Shown: one piece after another, positions 48,459 through 59,500 of the stretch | Numbering within the stretch: position 1 is the stretch's first letter | Layout of the letters: each line of letters begins with the position of its first letter | Source of the DNA: Schaalia odontolytica | Lineage (GTDB): Bacteria > Actinomycetota > Actinomycetes > Actinomycetales > Actinomycetaceae | NCBI RefSeq assembly: GCF_024584435.1 | Contig: NZ_CP102197.1 | Coordinates: forward strand, 1,736,001 to 1,800,000 | Length of the DNA: 64,000 nt | Direction of reading: 5' to 3' | Position numbers and translations under genes: made by a program | The notes under the pieces: model-generated | Database searches by the model: none | What the model saw: the letters and a program-made list of their open reading frames with translations, nothing else | Told to the model about the DNA's origin: nothing

Positions 48459-51400
48459 TTACGGAATCCACGCACCCGTTGTGTCAAAGACGTATGTGGT
48501 GCCTTCGATTGTCTGGGTGCCTGTTTGCATGGCCCCGCTTCCTGACAGGAAGTACCAGGAGCCACCCACGTTGACCCACCCGGTGGCCATCGCGCCGCTA
48601 CCGCCCAGGTAGTACCACGTACCACCCTGGTTGAGCCAACCAGTACGCATCGCCCCAGAAGAATCCAGGTAATACCAGGTACCACCGTCATTGACCCAAC
48701 CGGTCGCCATCGCACCGCTACCACCCAGGTAATACCAGGTACCCCGGTCGTTGAGCCACCCAGTCACCATCACCTTCGTGGCCGGATCCAGGTAGTACCA
48801 GGAGCCATCGCGCACCCAACCACTCACAAGCACACCATCGGAGTCGGCATACACCCACTGACCGTCCGCACGCTTCAGCCAGCCGCTCGCCATGTAGCCG
48901 CTCGGCCCAAACAGGTAGTCCGAACCGTTGATCGAATACCAACCGTTCGCGAGGTAGCCCCTACCGTCGACACACTGGTACCACCAGCCGACACCGTCCC
49001 TGACCCAGTGACCACCATCGGGCCGGGTGCACGCACCCTGGTTATCGGAGGGCAAGTCCAGCGTGACGGCCTCGGAGTGGTTCAGCCCGTAGTCCCAGGC
49101 GAGCACGTAGGGGTGGGCGACGACGTCGCCCGCGCCGCCCTGTTCGGTCCAGGACCGGGAGATCGTCTCGAAGGGGATCTCCACGTGGTACCGATACACC
49201 CCATCAGCACCAACATCACCCTCACTGTCGGAGAAAACGTGGCGGTAGAACCACAGGCCATCAGCCGGGTCATGCAGATCAACGCCCGCCAGAGGCGAGG
49301 AGTCCGTGACATCGAAGGACACAACCGTCTCGGAACCTTCTCCGCTGTACGTCACACCAGAGACGACCGGCCCCACCGTATCGAGACGGAACCTATAGGA
49401 GACCGACTGCCCCGCCTGCGAAGGCCCATCATTATGAGCCGACAACGTCAGCGTGTACTCACCGTCCGGCAGATCCTTAAACCCGTCTGCTCGCGCATCC
49501 AGGGTCAGCGGATCTTGCCCCTGCTCGACCCACGTCATCTTTCCGGACGAATCCAGCGCGGACTTCCAGTTCAGGAATCGCGTGAAGGAAGCGACCGTGT
49601 CTCCTGCGGCGTTCGTATACGCGGCGTTGAGCGTGTGGACGCTGCGCAGGGTACCCGTGCGGGGCTCGAGAACCGTCGGAGCACCCGAGGCGTCCGAGCG
49701 AGAGATGATGTTCTTGCTCGGGCTGGGCAGTCCGATACGATCAGCGTCCTTGACCAGGGGGTTGTATCCCAGCTGCTGGCCCGTGGTGCCGCTGTAGACC
49801 CAGGAGGCGAGCGTGTGAGCCCCGCCCTCGGAGGCGAGGGCGTCGAAGATCGCGGGCTTGCCCCAGTCGCCGTAGAAGCCAAGGTAGGGAACGCTCAGGT
49901 CAGGCTGGGACTCGGTCTTCGAAGTGAAGCGCACGAAACCGTCGAGGAAGGTGCCATTGGGCGTGTTCTGCGCGACGGAGGAGTCGAAAGCGGCGCGAGG
50001 CGTCACATCGACGCCCACGGTCGCCTCGCCGTTTGCGGGAACGGTGATGGTCGCGCCCTCATCGGTGCCGCTCACGGCCGCGCCGGAGTAGGCGATGTCC
50101 ACGCCCTTGCCTCGCCAATCGGCGGAGTGGCCGGTGAAGAACCCACCGTCAACAATCTCGGAGAGTGCCTGCGAGCTCAGCTCGTAGGTCGTAGGCGCCG
50201 CGCCGAGGTTGTGGAGGGTGACGTCGAAGTGCCAGCCCTTTGTGCCATCCCCCAGGTCCGCCTTGGGACGGGACTGCTCGGGGGCACCCACAACCGTCGG
50301 GTACACCGACGAGGTCGTGGCCGCCAGGACGTTCGTCAAGCCCGAGCCCTGCTTGCGCGGGGAGTACGGGGCGCCGGTGTCCTGGAGCGGGTCGACGATG
50401 GGGGCCGCCGTGCCCATGATGAGGTTCTGGACGACATCAACCTTTTGACGGTCGGTCATTGAGGCGAAGAGCGGGTCCGCCTGGACGCGCTGCAGGACGA
50501 CGGCGCTCACGCCCGCCATCTGCGGGGTCGCCATCGACGTGCCGGACATGAACTCGTAGTTGCCGCCAGGCACGGCCGAGTAGATGTTGCCACCGGGCGC
50601 GCTCACCTCGGGCTTGAGGCGCAGATCGGGGGACACGCCCCACGAGGAGAAGCTCGACATGGAGTACTTCGAGCTCGGGGGCACGACCTTGCCGGGGACG
50701 ACGCTCAGGTGGCGGTCGGCGGCGGCCAGCATGGCCTCGCCGTCAGCCTGCGAGATGAAGGCGGCCGGCACGCCGTCCGTCGCCAGGCTCATGACCACGA
50801 GCGAGTCACCGGGCACGTTGTTGTACACGATGAAGCCGGCGGGCTTGGAGCCGGCGATGTTGTTGAACTTGTCCTGGAAGGTGAGGGAACCGCGCTTGAC
50901 CAGCACGATCTTGCCCGCGAGGCCCTCGGGGTACTTGGCCTTCAGGGCCTGGCCGTCCTCGGGCGAACCGATGCCGCCATCGACGTACTCGAAGGGGCCG
51001 CCGGTCAGGTCAGACAGGTCGGGCATCTTCTGGCCGTCGGCCCCACCGGCGCGCTGGTAGGCGATGTCGCGGTCGCCGACGGTGAAGGCGCTGTGCGTCA
51101 GCGAGTTGTCGACCGAGGCCACGGACACGACTGAGGAGTAGGACGCCGGTTCGCACAGGACGGAGGAGTCGGGGTCGGAGGCGAAGGGCAGGTTCTTGCC
51201 GGACAGGTTTCCGTAGCCGGCCGTGTACTCGTTACCGGCTGCCGCGTTCACGGTCACGCCCGCTTGCTGGAGGCTCTTGAACACGGTCGCGTACATGGAG
51301 TCGGCCTCGTTGTCCATGCCGCCGGTCTGGCCGAGGGAGAGGTTGATGACGTCGGGGCGCAGGACGACCATGTCGTCGAGGGCGGCCAGCAGCGCCGAGT

Positions 51401-52328
51401 CCGGGATGCCACCGTTGCTACTGCGCGCGACCTTGGCGACGATGATCTGCGCGTCGGGGGCGATGCCGACGATTTCGCCAGCGTTGCCCGCGGTGATGCC
51501 GGCGACGTGCGTGCCATGCGATCCGGCTTCTCCGGTCGGCGAGGCGTCCGGGTCGTTATCCGCGTAGTCGTAGGCGAAGGGGAACTTCTCCGACACGTAG
51601 CTGCCGGTCTTGCCGTCGCCCAGCTGGGGGGTCAGGGCCTGCACCTTGTCCTCGGACAGCCCGGGGGTTCCATGCAGGGCCCCCGCGAACGCGGGGTGCG
51701 TCATATCCACGCCCGTGTCGATGACGGCGACGACCTTGCCATCACCCTTTTGGGTGATCTGGTCGGCGTGCATCATCAGCTGCGCGCTGAGGTTGGCGGG
51801 GTCCTGGGTGGAGGTGCGCGAGGAGTTCGTCGCGCCCTCTCCGGCAACCTGGTCGTCGACGCCATCGACGTGGGTGTCGCGATCGAGGAAGGCGGCGCTC
51901 ACGCCGCTCACGCCGCGGATTGCGTCGAGAGAGCCCGCGGGCGCGCTCAACGCAAATCCCTTGAGGGCCTTATCGTACTCGCGTTCCACCTGGGCGGAGG
52001 AACCCGGGAACACACCGGCCACGGCCTCGTTAATCGAGGCAAGGGACGCCGCGCGGTCAGCCGCCTCGTCAAGCTGAACGACGATAGTGACGACTGCGGC
52101 GGGGTCGACCTGATCGGTCGTCGGCGTCTGAGGTTCCTGGCTGTTCTGTCCGCTCTTCGAGGTGAGCGCGGTATCGACGTCACCGACCGGCAGGGACGAG
52201 GCTGCGGCACCGGGGTCGGATCGGGTGTCCGCCGGGGTTGGCGGGGATGCGAGGGTCGCGGGACCAGCAACCACGAGCGCAGCGGTGCCAGCCAGCGCGA
52301 GGAACGTCGCTGGTTTCTTCGTTGTCAT
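48459..52328 (-). CDS. Subtilase 2: secreted S8 protease with choline-binding-like repeats
   Basis: 1289 aa, the same length and domain order as protease 1. The triad is Asp204 (VIDTG), His271 (GSHGTHVAG) and the Ser of SGTSMATPQ, with a protease-associated insert before the Ser. The propeptide is nearly identical to that of protease 1 at DNA level, while the S8 surface regions differ (for example ALTPQLGDGKTGSY and GGIGSPEDGQ). The C-terminus has about eight wall-binding repeats, here with NDRGTWYYL and NDGGTWYYL units. GGAG lies 7 nt before ATG 52328. It is separately transcribed. The divergence in the catalytic and PA domains suggests altered substrate range. Confidence 0.93.
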   Translation of the reverse strand: MTTKKPATFLALAGTAALVVAGPATLASPPTPADTRSDPGAAASSLPVGDVDTALTSKSGQNSQEPQTPTTDQVDPAAVVTIVVQLDEAADRAASLASINEAVAGVFPGSSAQVEREYDKALKGFALSAPAGSLDAIRGVSGVSAAFLDRDTHVDGVDDQVAGEGATNSSRTSTQDPANLSAQLMMHADQITQKGDGKVVAVIDTGVDMTHPAFAGALHGTPGLSEDKVQALTPQLGDGKTGSYVSEKFPFAYDYADNDPDASPTGEAGSHGTHVAGITAGNAGEIVGIAPDAQIIVAKVARSSNGGIPDSALLAALDDMVVLRPDVINLSLGQTGGMDNEADSMYATVFKSLQQAGVTVNAAAGNEYTAGYGNLSGKNLPFASDPDSSVLCEPASYSSVVSVASVDNSLTHSAFTVGDRDIAYQRAGGADGQKMPDLSDLTGGPFEYVDGGIGSPEDGQALKAKYPEGLAGKIVLVKRGSLTFQDKFNNIAGSKPAGFIVYNNVPGDSLVVMSLATDGVPAAFISQADGEAMLAAADRHLSVVPGKVVPPSSKYSMSSFSSWGVSPDLRLKPEVSAPGGNIYSAVPGGNYEFMSGTSMATPQMAGVSAVVLQRVQADPLFASMTDRQKVDVVQNLIMGTAAPIVDPLQDTGAPYSPRKQGSGLTNVLAATTSSVYPTVVGAPEQSRPKADLGDGTKGWHFDVTLHNLGAAPTTYELSSQALSEIVDGGFFTGHSADWRGKGVDIAYSGAAVSGTDEGATITVPANGEATVGVDVTPRAAFDSSVAQNTPNGTFLDGFVRFTSKTESQPDLSVPYLGFYGDWGKPAIFDALASEGGAHTLASWVYSGTTGQQLGYNPLVKDADRIGLPSPSKNIISRSDASGAPTVLEPRTGTLRSVHTLNAAYTNAAGDTVASFTRFLNWKSALDSSGKMTWVEQGQDPLTLDARADGFKDLPDGEYTLTLSAHNDGPSQAGQSVSYRFRLDTVGPVVSGVTYSGEGSETVVSFDVTDSSPLAGVDLHDPADGLWFYRHVFSDSEGDVGADGVYRYHVEIPFETISRSWTEQGGAGDVVAHPYVLAWDYGLNHSEAVTLDLPSDNQGACTRPDGGHWVRDGVGWWYQCVDGRGYLANGWYSINGSDYLFGPSGYMASGWLKRADGQWVYADSDGVLVSGWVRDGSWYYLDPATKVMVTGWLNDRGTWYYLGGSGAMATGWVNDGGTWYYLDSSGAMRTGWLNQGGTWYYLGGSGAMATGWVNVGGSWYFLSGSGAMQTGTQTIEGTTYVFDTTGAWIP

Positions 52329-52403
52329 GGGCGTACTCCAATGTGTTGACGGACGACCGTGTTCGAGCACGGCGAGGATCTCGTCGTGTCAGCCGTCACT
52401 GCC

Positions 52404-52431
52404 AACATACCGCAAACAACTCTTGTGACAA
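52404..52431 (-). promoter_or_regulatory. Promoter of protease 2
   Basis: TTGTCA (52426-52431), 16-nt spacer, TATGTT (52404-52409), context TTGCGGTATGTTGG, about 75 nt before the ATG. Confidence 0.7.
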
Positions 52432-52483
52432 ACTTTGTTTCACAAAGAGATATAGATGACGATTATTTTACCCAGTGCTAAGT

Positions 52484-52527
52484 CCCGGGCCCGAGAACGC
52501 TTACAAAACAACGTTCCCGGGCCCGGG
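52484..52527 (-). terminator. Terminator of protease 3
   Basis: CCCGGGCCCGAGAACG/CGTTCCCGGGCCCGGG with the loop CTTACAAAACAA, 33 bp after the protease 3 stop. Confidence 0.75.
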
Positions 52528-52559
52528 TGAGGGTCTTGACAGAATGAGAGGCGGGACGC

Positions 52560-55500
52560 TTAACGCATCCAGGCTCCGGAATCGTCAAAGAGGTAGGTGC
52601 GTCCGTTGATGACCTGGGCACCCGTCAGCATGACGCCGGAAGCCGACAGGTAGTACCACGAGCCACCCACGTTGACCCACCCGGTGGCCATCGCTCCGGA
52701 AGCCGACAGATAGTACCACGAGCCACCCACGTTGACCCAGCCGGTGGCCATCGCTCCGGAAGCCGTCAGGTAATACCAGGAGCCACCCTGGTTGACCCAG
52801 CCGGTGGCCATCACCTTCGTCGCCGGATCCAGGTAGTACCAGGCGCCATCGCGCACCCAACCACTCACACGCACGCCATCGGAGTCGGCATACACCCACT
52901 GACCATCCACGCGCCTAAGCCAGCCGGTCGCCATGTAGCCACTCGGCCCAAACAGGTAATCACTCCCGTTGATGGTGAACCAGCCATTCTTCAGATAGCC
53001 CGCACCATCAGCGCACCGGTACCACCAGCCGACACCGTCCCTGACCCAGTGACCACCATCGGGACTCACGCACCCATCGGTCGCGCCGGGGTTATCGCTG
53101 GGCAGGTCAAGAGTCAAAGCCTCGGAGTGGTTCAGCCCGTAATCCCACGCCAGCAAGTACGGGTGAGCGATGACACTACCGGAACCACCCTGATCGGTCC
53201 ACGCCGCATCAACATCCTTAAAAGGAACCTCCACGTGGTACCGATACACCCCATCAGCACCAACATCACCCTCACCATCGGAGAAAACATGGCGGTAGAA
53301 CCACAAGCCATCAGCCGGGTCATGCAGATCAACACCCGCCAAAGGCGAAGAATCCGTGACATCGAAGGACACAACCGTCTCGGAACCTTCTCCGCTGTAC
53401 GTCACACCAGAGACGACCGGCCCCACCGTATCGAGACGGAACCTATAGGAGACCGACTGCTCCACCTGCGAAGGCCCATCATTATGAGCGGAGATCGTCA
53501 ACTGATACATCCCATCAGGCAGGCCGCGATACGTCTCCGAACGCGCGTCGAAGGCCGTCGAATCGTGGTAGGCCTCGACCCACGTGTTTTCTTCGGTGCT
53601 GCTCAAGTAGACGGACTTCCAGTTCCGGTAGTTCGTCACCGACGTGACCGCCTCCCCGCCTTGACGAGTGTAGGTGCTGGTCAGGGTGTGGACGCTGCGT
53701 AGGGTACCCGTGCGGGGCTCGAGGATGGTGGGCGCCCCCATGGCCGGCGATCGGGAGATCACGTAGCGATCCGGGTTTGGGGCCCCTCGACGGTTTGCAG
53801 CCTTGACGAGGGGGTTGTATCCGAGGAGCTGTCCGGTGGTCCCGTTGTAGATACCCGAGGCCAGGGTGTGCGCACCGCCTTCGGAGGCGAGGGCATCAAA
53901 GATAGGTGCCTTGCCCCAATCCCCATAGAACCCCAGATACGGCACACCCAAATCCGGCTGGGACTCGGTCTTCGAGGCGAAACGCACGAAACCATCGAGG
54001 AAGGTACCGTTGGGCGTATTCTGCGCGACGTAGGAAGCAAACTCAGCCCCGGGCGTGATGTCGATGCCGACGGTGACCTCACCGCTCGCAGGAACAGTCA
54101 CACTCGCCCCCTCAGCCACAGCCGACGCGCCACCCGAGTACCGAATCTCCACCCCACGGCCTCGCCAATCCGAGGAATGCTCGGTGAAGAAACCACCCTC
54201 GACAATCTCAGACAGCGCCTGCGAACTCAACTCATACGTGGCCTCCACACCCGACAAGTTGTGCAACGTGGCATCAAAATGCCAACCGGTCGTCCCATCC
54301 CCCAGGTCCGCCTTGGGACGGGACTGCTCGGGGGCACCCACAACCGTCGGATACACCGACGAGGTCGTCGCCGCCAGGGCATCCACAAGGCCCGCACCCT
54401 GCTTACGCGGAGAATAAAGCGCACCCGAAGTCTGCGCAGCGTCCGTCAGCGGCCGGGCGGTTCCCATGATGAGGTTCTGCACCACGTCGGCCTTCTCGCG
54501 CGCGCTCATGGATGCGAACAGCGGATCGTTTTCGACGCGCTGCAGGACGATCGCGCTAATGCCCGCCATCTGCGGGGTCGCCATCGACGTGCCGGAGGTC
54601 TGCTCGTACGCGCCGTTCGGTATCGCAGAGAAAACGTTGCCTCCCGGAGCGGCGATCTCGGGCTTGAGACGCAGGTCCGGGGACACCCCCCACGCCGAGA
54701 AGCCGGAGGCCTCGTAGATGGAGGACTGGGGAAGAACCTGTCCCTGCGCCATCGTCAGGTGGTGGTCGGCGGCCTCCAGCATCGCCTGACCATCGGCCTG
54801 GGAGATGAAGGCGGCGGGCACGTCCTGGGTCGTCAGGTTCATGATGATGAGGGAACCGACAGAGACGTTGTTGTAGACCAGAACCCCGTCCGGATGCAGG
54901 TCGTAGAGGTTCTCGACCTTCTTCTGGTAGGTCATCTTTCCGCGCGAAACCAGGGCGATCTTACCGGCCAGGCCCTCGGGATACTTCTTCCGCAGGGCCT
55001 CGGCGTCCTCCTCGGAGGCGAAACCGGCGTCCACGTACTCGTAGGTTCCGGCAGGCAGGTCGGAGAAGTACGCGACCTTCTCCCCGTTCATGCCGCGCGA
55101 GCGCTGGTATCCGATGTCGCGTCCGGCGGCCGTGAAGGCGTTGCGAATCAGGGCATTTTCAACGGAGGCCACCGCAACGACGGAGGGGTATGTCGCCGGC
55201 TCGTCCATGACCGAAGAGTCGGGGTCCGAGGCGTAGGGAAGGCCCTTACCGGAGTTGTTGCCGTAGCCGGTCGAGAAGGCGTTGCCCGCCGCAGCGTTGA
55301 CCGTGACCCCGGCGTCTTGAAGCTTCTTGTAGACGGTCGCGTAGACCGAGTCGGCCTCGTTGTCCATGCCGGCCGTCCATCCGAGGGACAGGTTGATGAC
55401 GTCGGGGCGCAGGACAACCATGTCGTCGAGGGCGGCCAGCAGCGCCGAGTCGAGGAGCGCATCGTCCTCGGTGCGTGTCACCTTGGCGACCAGGACCTGG

Positions 55501-56369
55501 GCATTCGGGGCGGTACCGACGATCTTGTCGGCGTTGCCGGCAGCAATGCCGGCCACGTGCGTCCCGTGGAAGCCTGACCCGCCTTCGCGCGGCGTCGCGT
55601 CGGGGTCGGAGTCGGCGTAGTCGTAGGCGAAGGGGAACTTCTCACTGACGTAGGCACCGGTCTTCCCCGCACCCAGCCTGGGCGCCAGGGCGGCCACCGA
55701 CTCCGCGGTCAGCGCGGGGGTTCCCTCGAGCGCGCCCGTGAAGGCCGGATGGGAGGTATCGACGCCCGTGTCGATGACCGCCACGACCTTACCCTCGCCC
55801 TTCTGAGTGACCTGGTCGGTGCGCATCATCAGCTGAGCGCTGAGGTTGGCCGGATCCTGTCCTCCATCGCGCACGGAGGCGGTGCCGCCCTCGGCATCGA
55901 TACCCGCAAGGTCACTGACGTGGCCTTCGCGTTCGAGGAAGGCGGCGCTCACGCCGCTCACGCCGCGAATCGCCTCGAGAGACCCAGCAGGCGCACGCAA
56001 CGCAAAACCATCCAACGCATTGCCATACTCCCGCTCCACCTCAACCGACACACCCGGGAACAACCGGGACACAGCCTCATTCATCGACGCCACAACCGCA
56101 GCACGATCCACACCATCACCAAGCTGAACAATCATTCCCACAACCCGAGCCGGATCCCGATCACCAGAACCCTCCAACCCCTCAGGAACAGAACTCAGCC
56201 CACCCTTGGACCTCAACGCCGTATCCACATCACCCACAGGCACAGACGAAGCCGGGGGCGGGGGTGATGACTCCGCTGGTCTCGGTGCGGCGATGGCGGC
56301 GGGGCCGGTGACCACGAGCGCGCAGGCGCCGAAAGATGCCAGGAGGGCAGCTGGTTTCTTCATTGACAT
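52560..56369 (-). CDS. Subtilase 3: secreted S8 protease with choline-binding-like repeats
   Basis: 1269 aa. Signal peptide (MSMKKP start, shared with the orphan propeptide), propeptide to about 150, Asp200, His268 (GFHGTHVAG), PA insert, Ser in SGTSMATPQ, beta-rich middle region and about seven wall-binding repeats ending in TYLFDDSGAWMR. Its middle and C-terminal DNA (for example 53050-53450) is almost identical to that of protease 1 (44900-45300), whereas its propeptide resembles the orphan. GGAGAAGG precedes ATG 56369. Own promoter and terminator. Confidence 0.93.
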   Translation of the reverse strand: MSMKKPAALLASFGACALVVTGPAAIAAPRPAESSPPPPASSVPVGDVDTALRSKGGLSSVPEGLEGSGDRDPARVVGMIVQLGDGVDRAAVVASMNEAVSRLFPGVSVEVEREYGNALDGFALRAPAGSLEAIRGVSGVSAAFLEREGHVSDLAGIDAEGGTASVRDGGQDPANLSAQLMMRTDQVTQKGEGKVVAVIDTGVDTSHPAFTGALEGTPALTAESVAALAPRLGAGKTGAYVSEKFPFAYDYADSDPDATPREGGSGFHGTHVAGIAAGNADKIVGTAPNAQVLVAKVTRTEDDALLDSALLAALDDMVVLRPDVINLSLGWTAGMDNEADSVYATVYKKLQDAGVTVNAAAGNAFSTGYGNNSGKGLPYASDPDSSVMDEPATYPSVVAVASVENALIRNAFTAAGRDIGYQRSRGMNGEKVAYFSDLPAGTYEYVDAGFASEEDAEALRKKYPEGLAGKIALVSRGKMTYQKKVENLYDLHPDGVLVYNNVSVGSLIIMNLTTQDVPAAFISQADGQAMLEAADHHLTMAQGQVLPQSSIYEASGFSAWGVSPDLRLKPEIAAPGGNVFSAIPNGAYEQTSGTSMATPQMAGISAIVLQRVENDPLFASMSAREKADVVQNLIMGTARPLTDAAQTSGALYSPRKQGAGLVDALAATTSSVYPTVVGAPEQSRPKADLGDGTTGWHFDATLHNLSGVEATYELSSQALSEIVEGGFFTEHSSDWRGRGVEIRYSGGASAVAEGASVTVPASGEVTVGIDITPGAEFASYVAQNTPNGTFLDGFVRFASKTESQPDLGVPYLGFYGDWGKAPIFDALASEGGAHTLASGIYNGTTGQLLGYNPLVKAANRRGAPNPDRYVISRSPAMGAPTILEPRTGTLRSVHTLTSTYTRQGGEAVTSVTNYRNWKSVYLSSTEENTWVEAYHDSTAFDARSETYRGLPDGMYQLTISAHNDGPSQVEQSVSYRFRLDTVGPVVSGVTYSGEGSETVVSFDVTDSSPLAGVDLHDPADGLWFYRHVFSDGEGDVGADGVYRYHVEVPFKDVDAAWTDQGGSGSVIAHPYLLAWDYGLNHSEALTLDLPSDNPGATDGCVSPDGGHWVRDGVGWWYRCADGAGYLKNGWFTINGSDYLFGPSGYMATGWLRRVDGQWVYADSDGVRVSGWVRDGAWYYLDPATKVMATGWVNQGGSWYYLTASGAMATGWVNVGGSWYYLSASGAMATGWVNVGGSWYYLSASGVMLTGAQVINGRTYLFDDSGAWMR

Positions 56370-56443
56370 AAGCCTTCTCCAATTGTGTTGTGGGACGGCC
56401 TGCGGCCGGCTTGGGATGGTCCGTCATCGCGACCGTCCCCCAC

Positions 56444-56471
56444 AAGATACCGTATGTGGCGCGGGTGACAA
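56444..56471 (-). promoter_or_regulatory. Promoter of protease 3
   Basis: TTGTCA (56466-56471), 16-nt spacer, TATCTT (56444-56449), context ACGGTATCTTG, about 75 nt before the ATG. Confidence 0.7.
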
Positions 56472-56542
56472 TCACCGGAACGCTAATGCCATCATTAAGT
56501 GGATCTGAAGTGTCTAGCTCGCTCTTTGGTCTGGGCGCGCAT

Positions 56543-56582
56543 GCGCAAGGGCCCCGGGGGTGACTCCCCGGGGCCCTTGCGC
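56543..56582 (-). terminator. Terminator of protease 4
   Basis: A perfect 17-bp stem, GCGCAAGGGCCCCGGGG/CCCCGGGGCCCTTGCGC, with a 6-nt loop, 10 bp after the stop. Confidence 0.8.
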
Positions 56583-56591
56583 CGTTTGTCG

Positions 56592-59500
56592 TCAGCTCAG
56601 TCGTTGCCTGCGAGCGACAACCAGGACGAAGCCGAGCGTCGCCGCAGCGGTGAGGATACCGACGAAGCCGTTTGTCGAGGCTCCCGTAGCCGCCAGCGAC
56701 GAGGGCCGCGTCCTCTTGGGGTGCGGCGCGTGGTAGTCGGCCGCGTCGCCAAGAGACAGCGCGGCGCGTCCGACGACGGACACGGGTTGCCCGGCGGCCG
56801 CTGGGGCGGAGGCCGCGGCACCGGGGGCGCGGGTGCTCGCAGCGGGTGCGGCGCTGCTCGGCGAGGCTTCGCTCCCCTGCCCCTGGTCGGGAGCGTCGGG
56901 CGAGGCCGGGGCCGAGGCATTGGGGTTGGGCGTCGCGGGCGCGGCGTCCCCGCCCGTCGCGCGGTCGTCCGAGGCCGAGTCTGAGCCGGTGGCCTCCGGG
57001 CTGGCGATGGGCGCGGGCGTGGGTGCGTTCCCGGATGCGGTGTCGCTCGCGGGCGTCTCGGCCTGCGCCCTCGCGGAGGTGAGCGCGGGCGGGGTGACCG
57101 GCACGCCGCGCAGGGCGTTGGCGCCGATGCTCGTCAAGCGAGCCAGGTCGGATCGGAAGTTGATGGCGGTGAGGTTCCGGTCCCCGTCGAAGGCGGATTC
57201 TCCGATGGTTGTCGTCCCGCCGATGTTGACCCAGGTGAGGGAGGTGACGCCTCGGAAGGCGTGCGCGCCGATCGTCTCGAAGGAGTCTGGCAGGGTGAGG
57301 GAGGAGAGGTGGGATCCGACGAAGGCGTAGCGGTCGATGCGGCGCAGGCTATCGGGGAGGGTGACCTCGTCCAGGGGTGCCCCTTCGAAGGACTCCTGGG
57401 CGAGCGCTCGCGTGCCGTCGGGGACCGTGTAGCTGACGCCCGCGCGTCCGAGCGGGTAGGTCAGCAGCGTGTCGCGGCCCTTCGTGAACAGGACCCCGTC
57501 GACGCTCTCGTACGAGGCGTTGTCCGCCTTGACGGTGATCGCCTTGAGTTTCGGCGAGGCGGTGAAGGTCGAGACCAGCTGGCCCTCACGCACGCCGCTC
57601 CCGATGCTCACCCCCGTCAGCGAGGGCATGAGCGCGAAGGCTCCCGGGCCGATATTGGACACGCTGTCCGGCACGTTGATGGCCGCGAGACCGGTGCCCA
57701 GGAACGCCCGTGCGCCGATCTGACGCAGCCCCGAGGGAATCCCCTCGCCGACCTGCCCGCGCGCATCGCGAACGGTCACGCTCGCCAGGGAGGCCGCGCC
57801 TTCGAAGGCGGAGGCCCCGATGCGCTCGACCGTGTCGGGCAGCTCCACGGAGGCGACGGAGGAGCGTGCGAACACGCGGTCGGCCAGGGCTGTGACGCCG
57901 CCGGGGACGCTGACCTCCGTGTCGCTACCGCTGTAGGAGCGAAGGACCCCGGCCTCGTCGATGACGAAGTCGGAGGAGGCCGCAGCGCGCACGCTCACCT
58001 CCGCCGAGGCCGACGCCCACGTTCCGTCCCCCTGGCGCACCCACGCGGTCAGGGTCGTCGCCCCCTCCTTCGTTCCCGCAGTGATCGTGGCCGTCAGGGT
58101 GTCGGAGGAGGTGGACAGCGACGCGACCGCGGAGTCCGCGAGCGACCACACGACCTGCGAACCCGACAGGCTCGGGCTCAGGACGGCGGAGACCTGGGAG
58201 GTCTCGCCCGATGGGATCACGACCGAGGAGGTGGACAGCGAGATCGGGTCCGAGGCGTCCACGGAGACGGTCACGCCCGTGGAGGCGTTCACGCCGTAGT
58301 CCCACGCATACAGGGTGGGGTTGGTGGGAGCCGGGCCGGTGCCTCCGTGGGACTCCCAGCCGCGCTGCAGGTCCGCGACGGGCACGTCGAAGTGATAGGT
58401 GCGCTGGCCGTCAGCGCCGAGGGCGCCCCCGTCGGTCACGAGCGTGCGGTAGTAGTAGGAGCCGTTGGCCGGGTCGTGGAAGTCGATGGAGGCCAGGGGC
58501 GAGGAGTCCGTGACGTCGAAGGACACGGTGCGTGCCTCGCCCTGGCCGCTGACGTGAACGCCGCTGATCTTGGGCCCGGTGAGGTCGTAGGCGAAGGAGT
58601 ACGTCAGCGTCTGGGTGCGCGAGCTCGGGCCGTCGGTAACGGCGTCGATGCGCAGCGTGTAGCGCCCCTCGGGCAGGCGGCGGCCGTACCAGTCGTAGCC
58701 GTCGAAGTACGGGTCGCCCATGGAGTATTCGCCCGAGGCGATGAGGCGCGTGTAGTCGTCGTACAGGGACTTGCGGGGGTTCTTGTAGGAGTACTGGCGC
58801 ACCGTGTTGCCCGCGGAGTCCTGGTAGGTGTAGGTGACGCTCTTCGTTGACCGCAGCAGGCCGGTGACGGGTCGGATCGCGGAGGGTCCCTGAGCCCACG
58901 TCGACGCGGACACCACGTAGGCGTCCGGGTTGGGGGCGGGCGCCGAGGACGCGGAGGTGTAGCCGGCCAGCGGGTTCACGCCGAGGGACACACCCGTGGT
59001 CGCGGAGGCGAGGCGAGAGGCCACCGCGTGGGCCTGGCCGCCGTCGGAGGCGAGGGAGTCGAAGACCGGAACGGCGCCCCAGTCCCCGTAGAATCCCAGG
59101 AAGGGAACGGACAGGTCGGGCTCGCCTTCGGTCATCGAGGTCAGGACCGTGAAGCCGTCGACGAAGGTGCCGTTGGGCGCGTAGGCGCCGGCGTAGGCGG
59201 CGAAGGCCGCCTGCGGCGTGATGGTCACCGTCGCGGTGACGACGCCTCGGCCGGGCACGGTGATCGTCGAGGAGTCCGCGCTTCCACTGACGTCGCCCGA
59301 GTAGCTGACCGAGATGCCCTGGTCGGTCCAGTTGGCGCTGTGCTGGGTGAAGACACCGGAGGCGACAACCTCGGAGAGCGCCTGCGTGTTCAGCCGGTAG
59401 GTGCGTGCCTCGTAGGCGGTGTTGGTCAGGCGAATGGAGAACGTCCAGCCCTCGGTTCCGTCCCCGAGGTCGGCCTTGGGCCGCGTCTCGTCGGGCGCGT

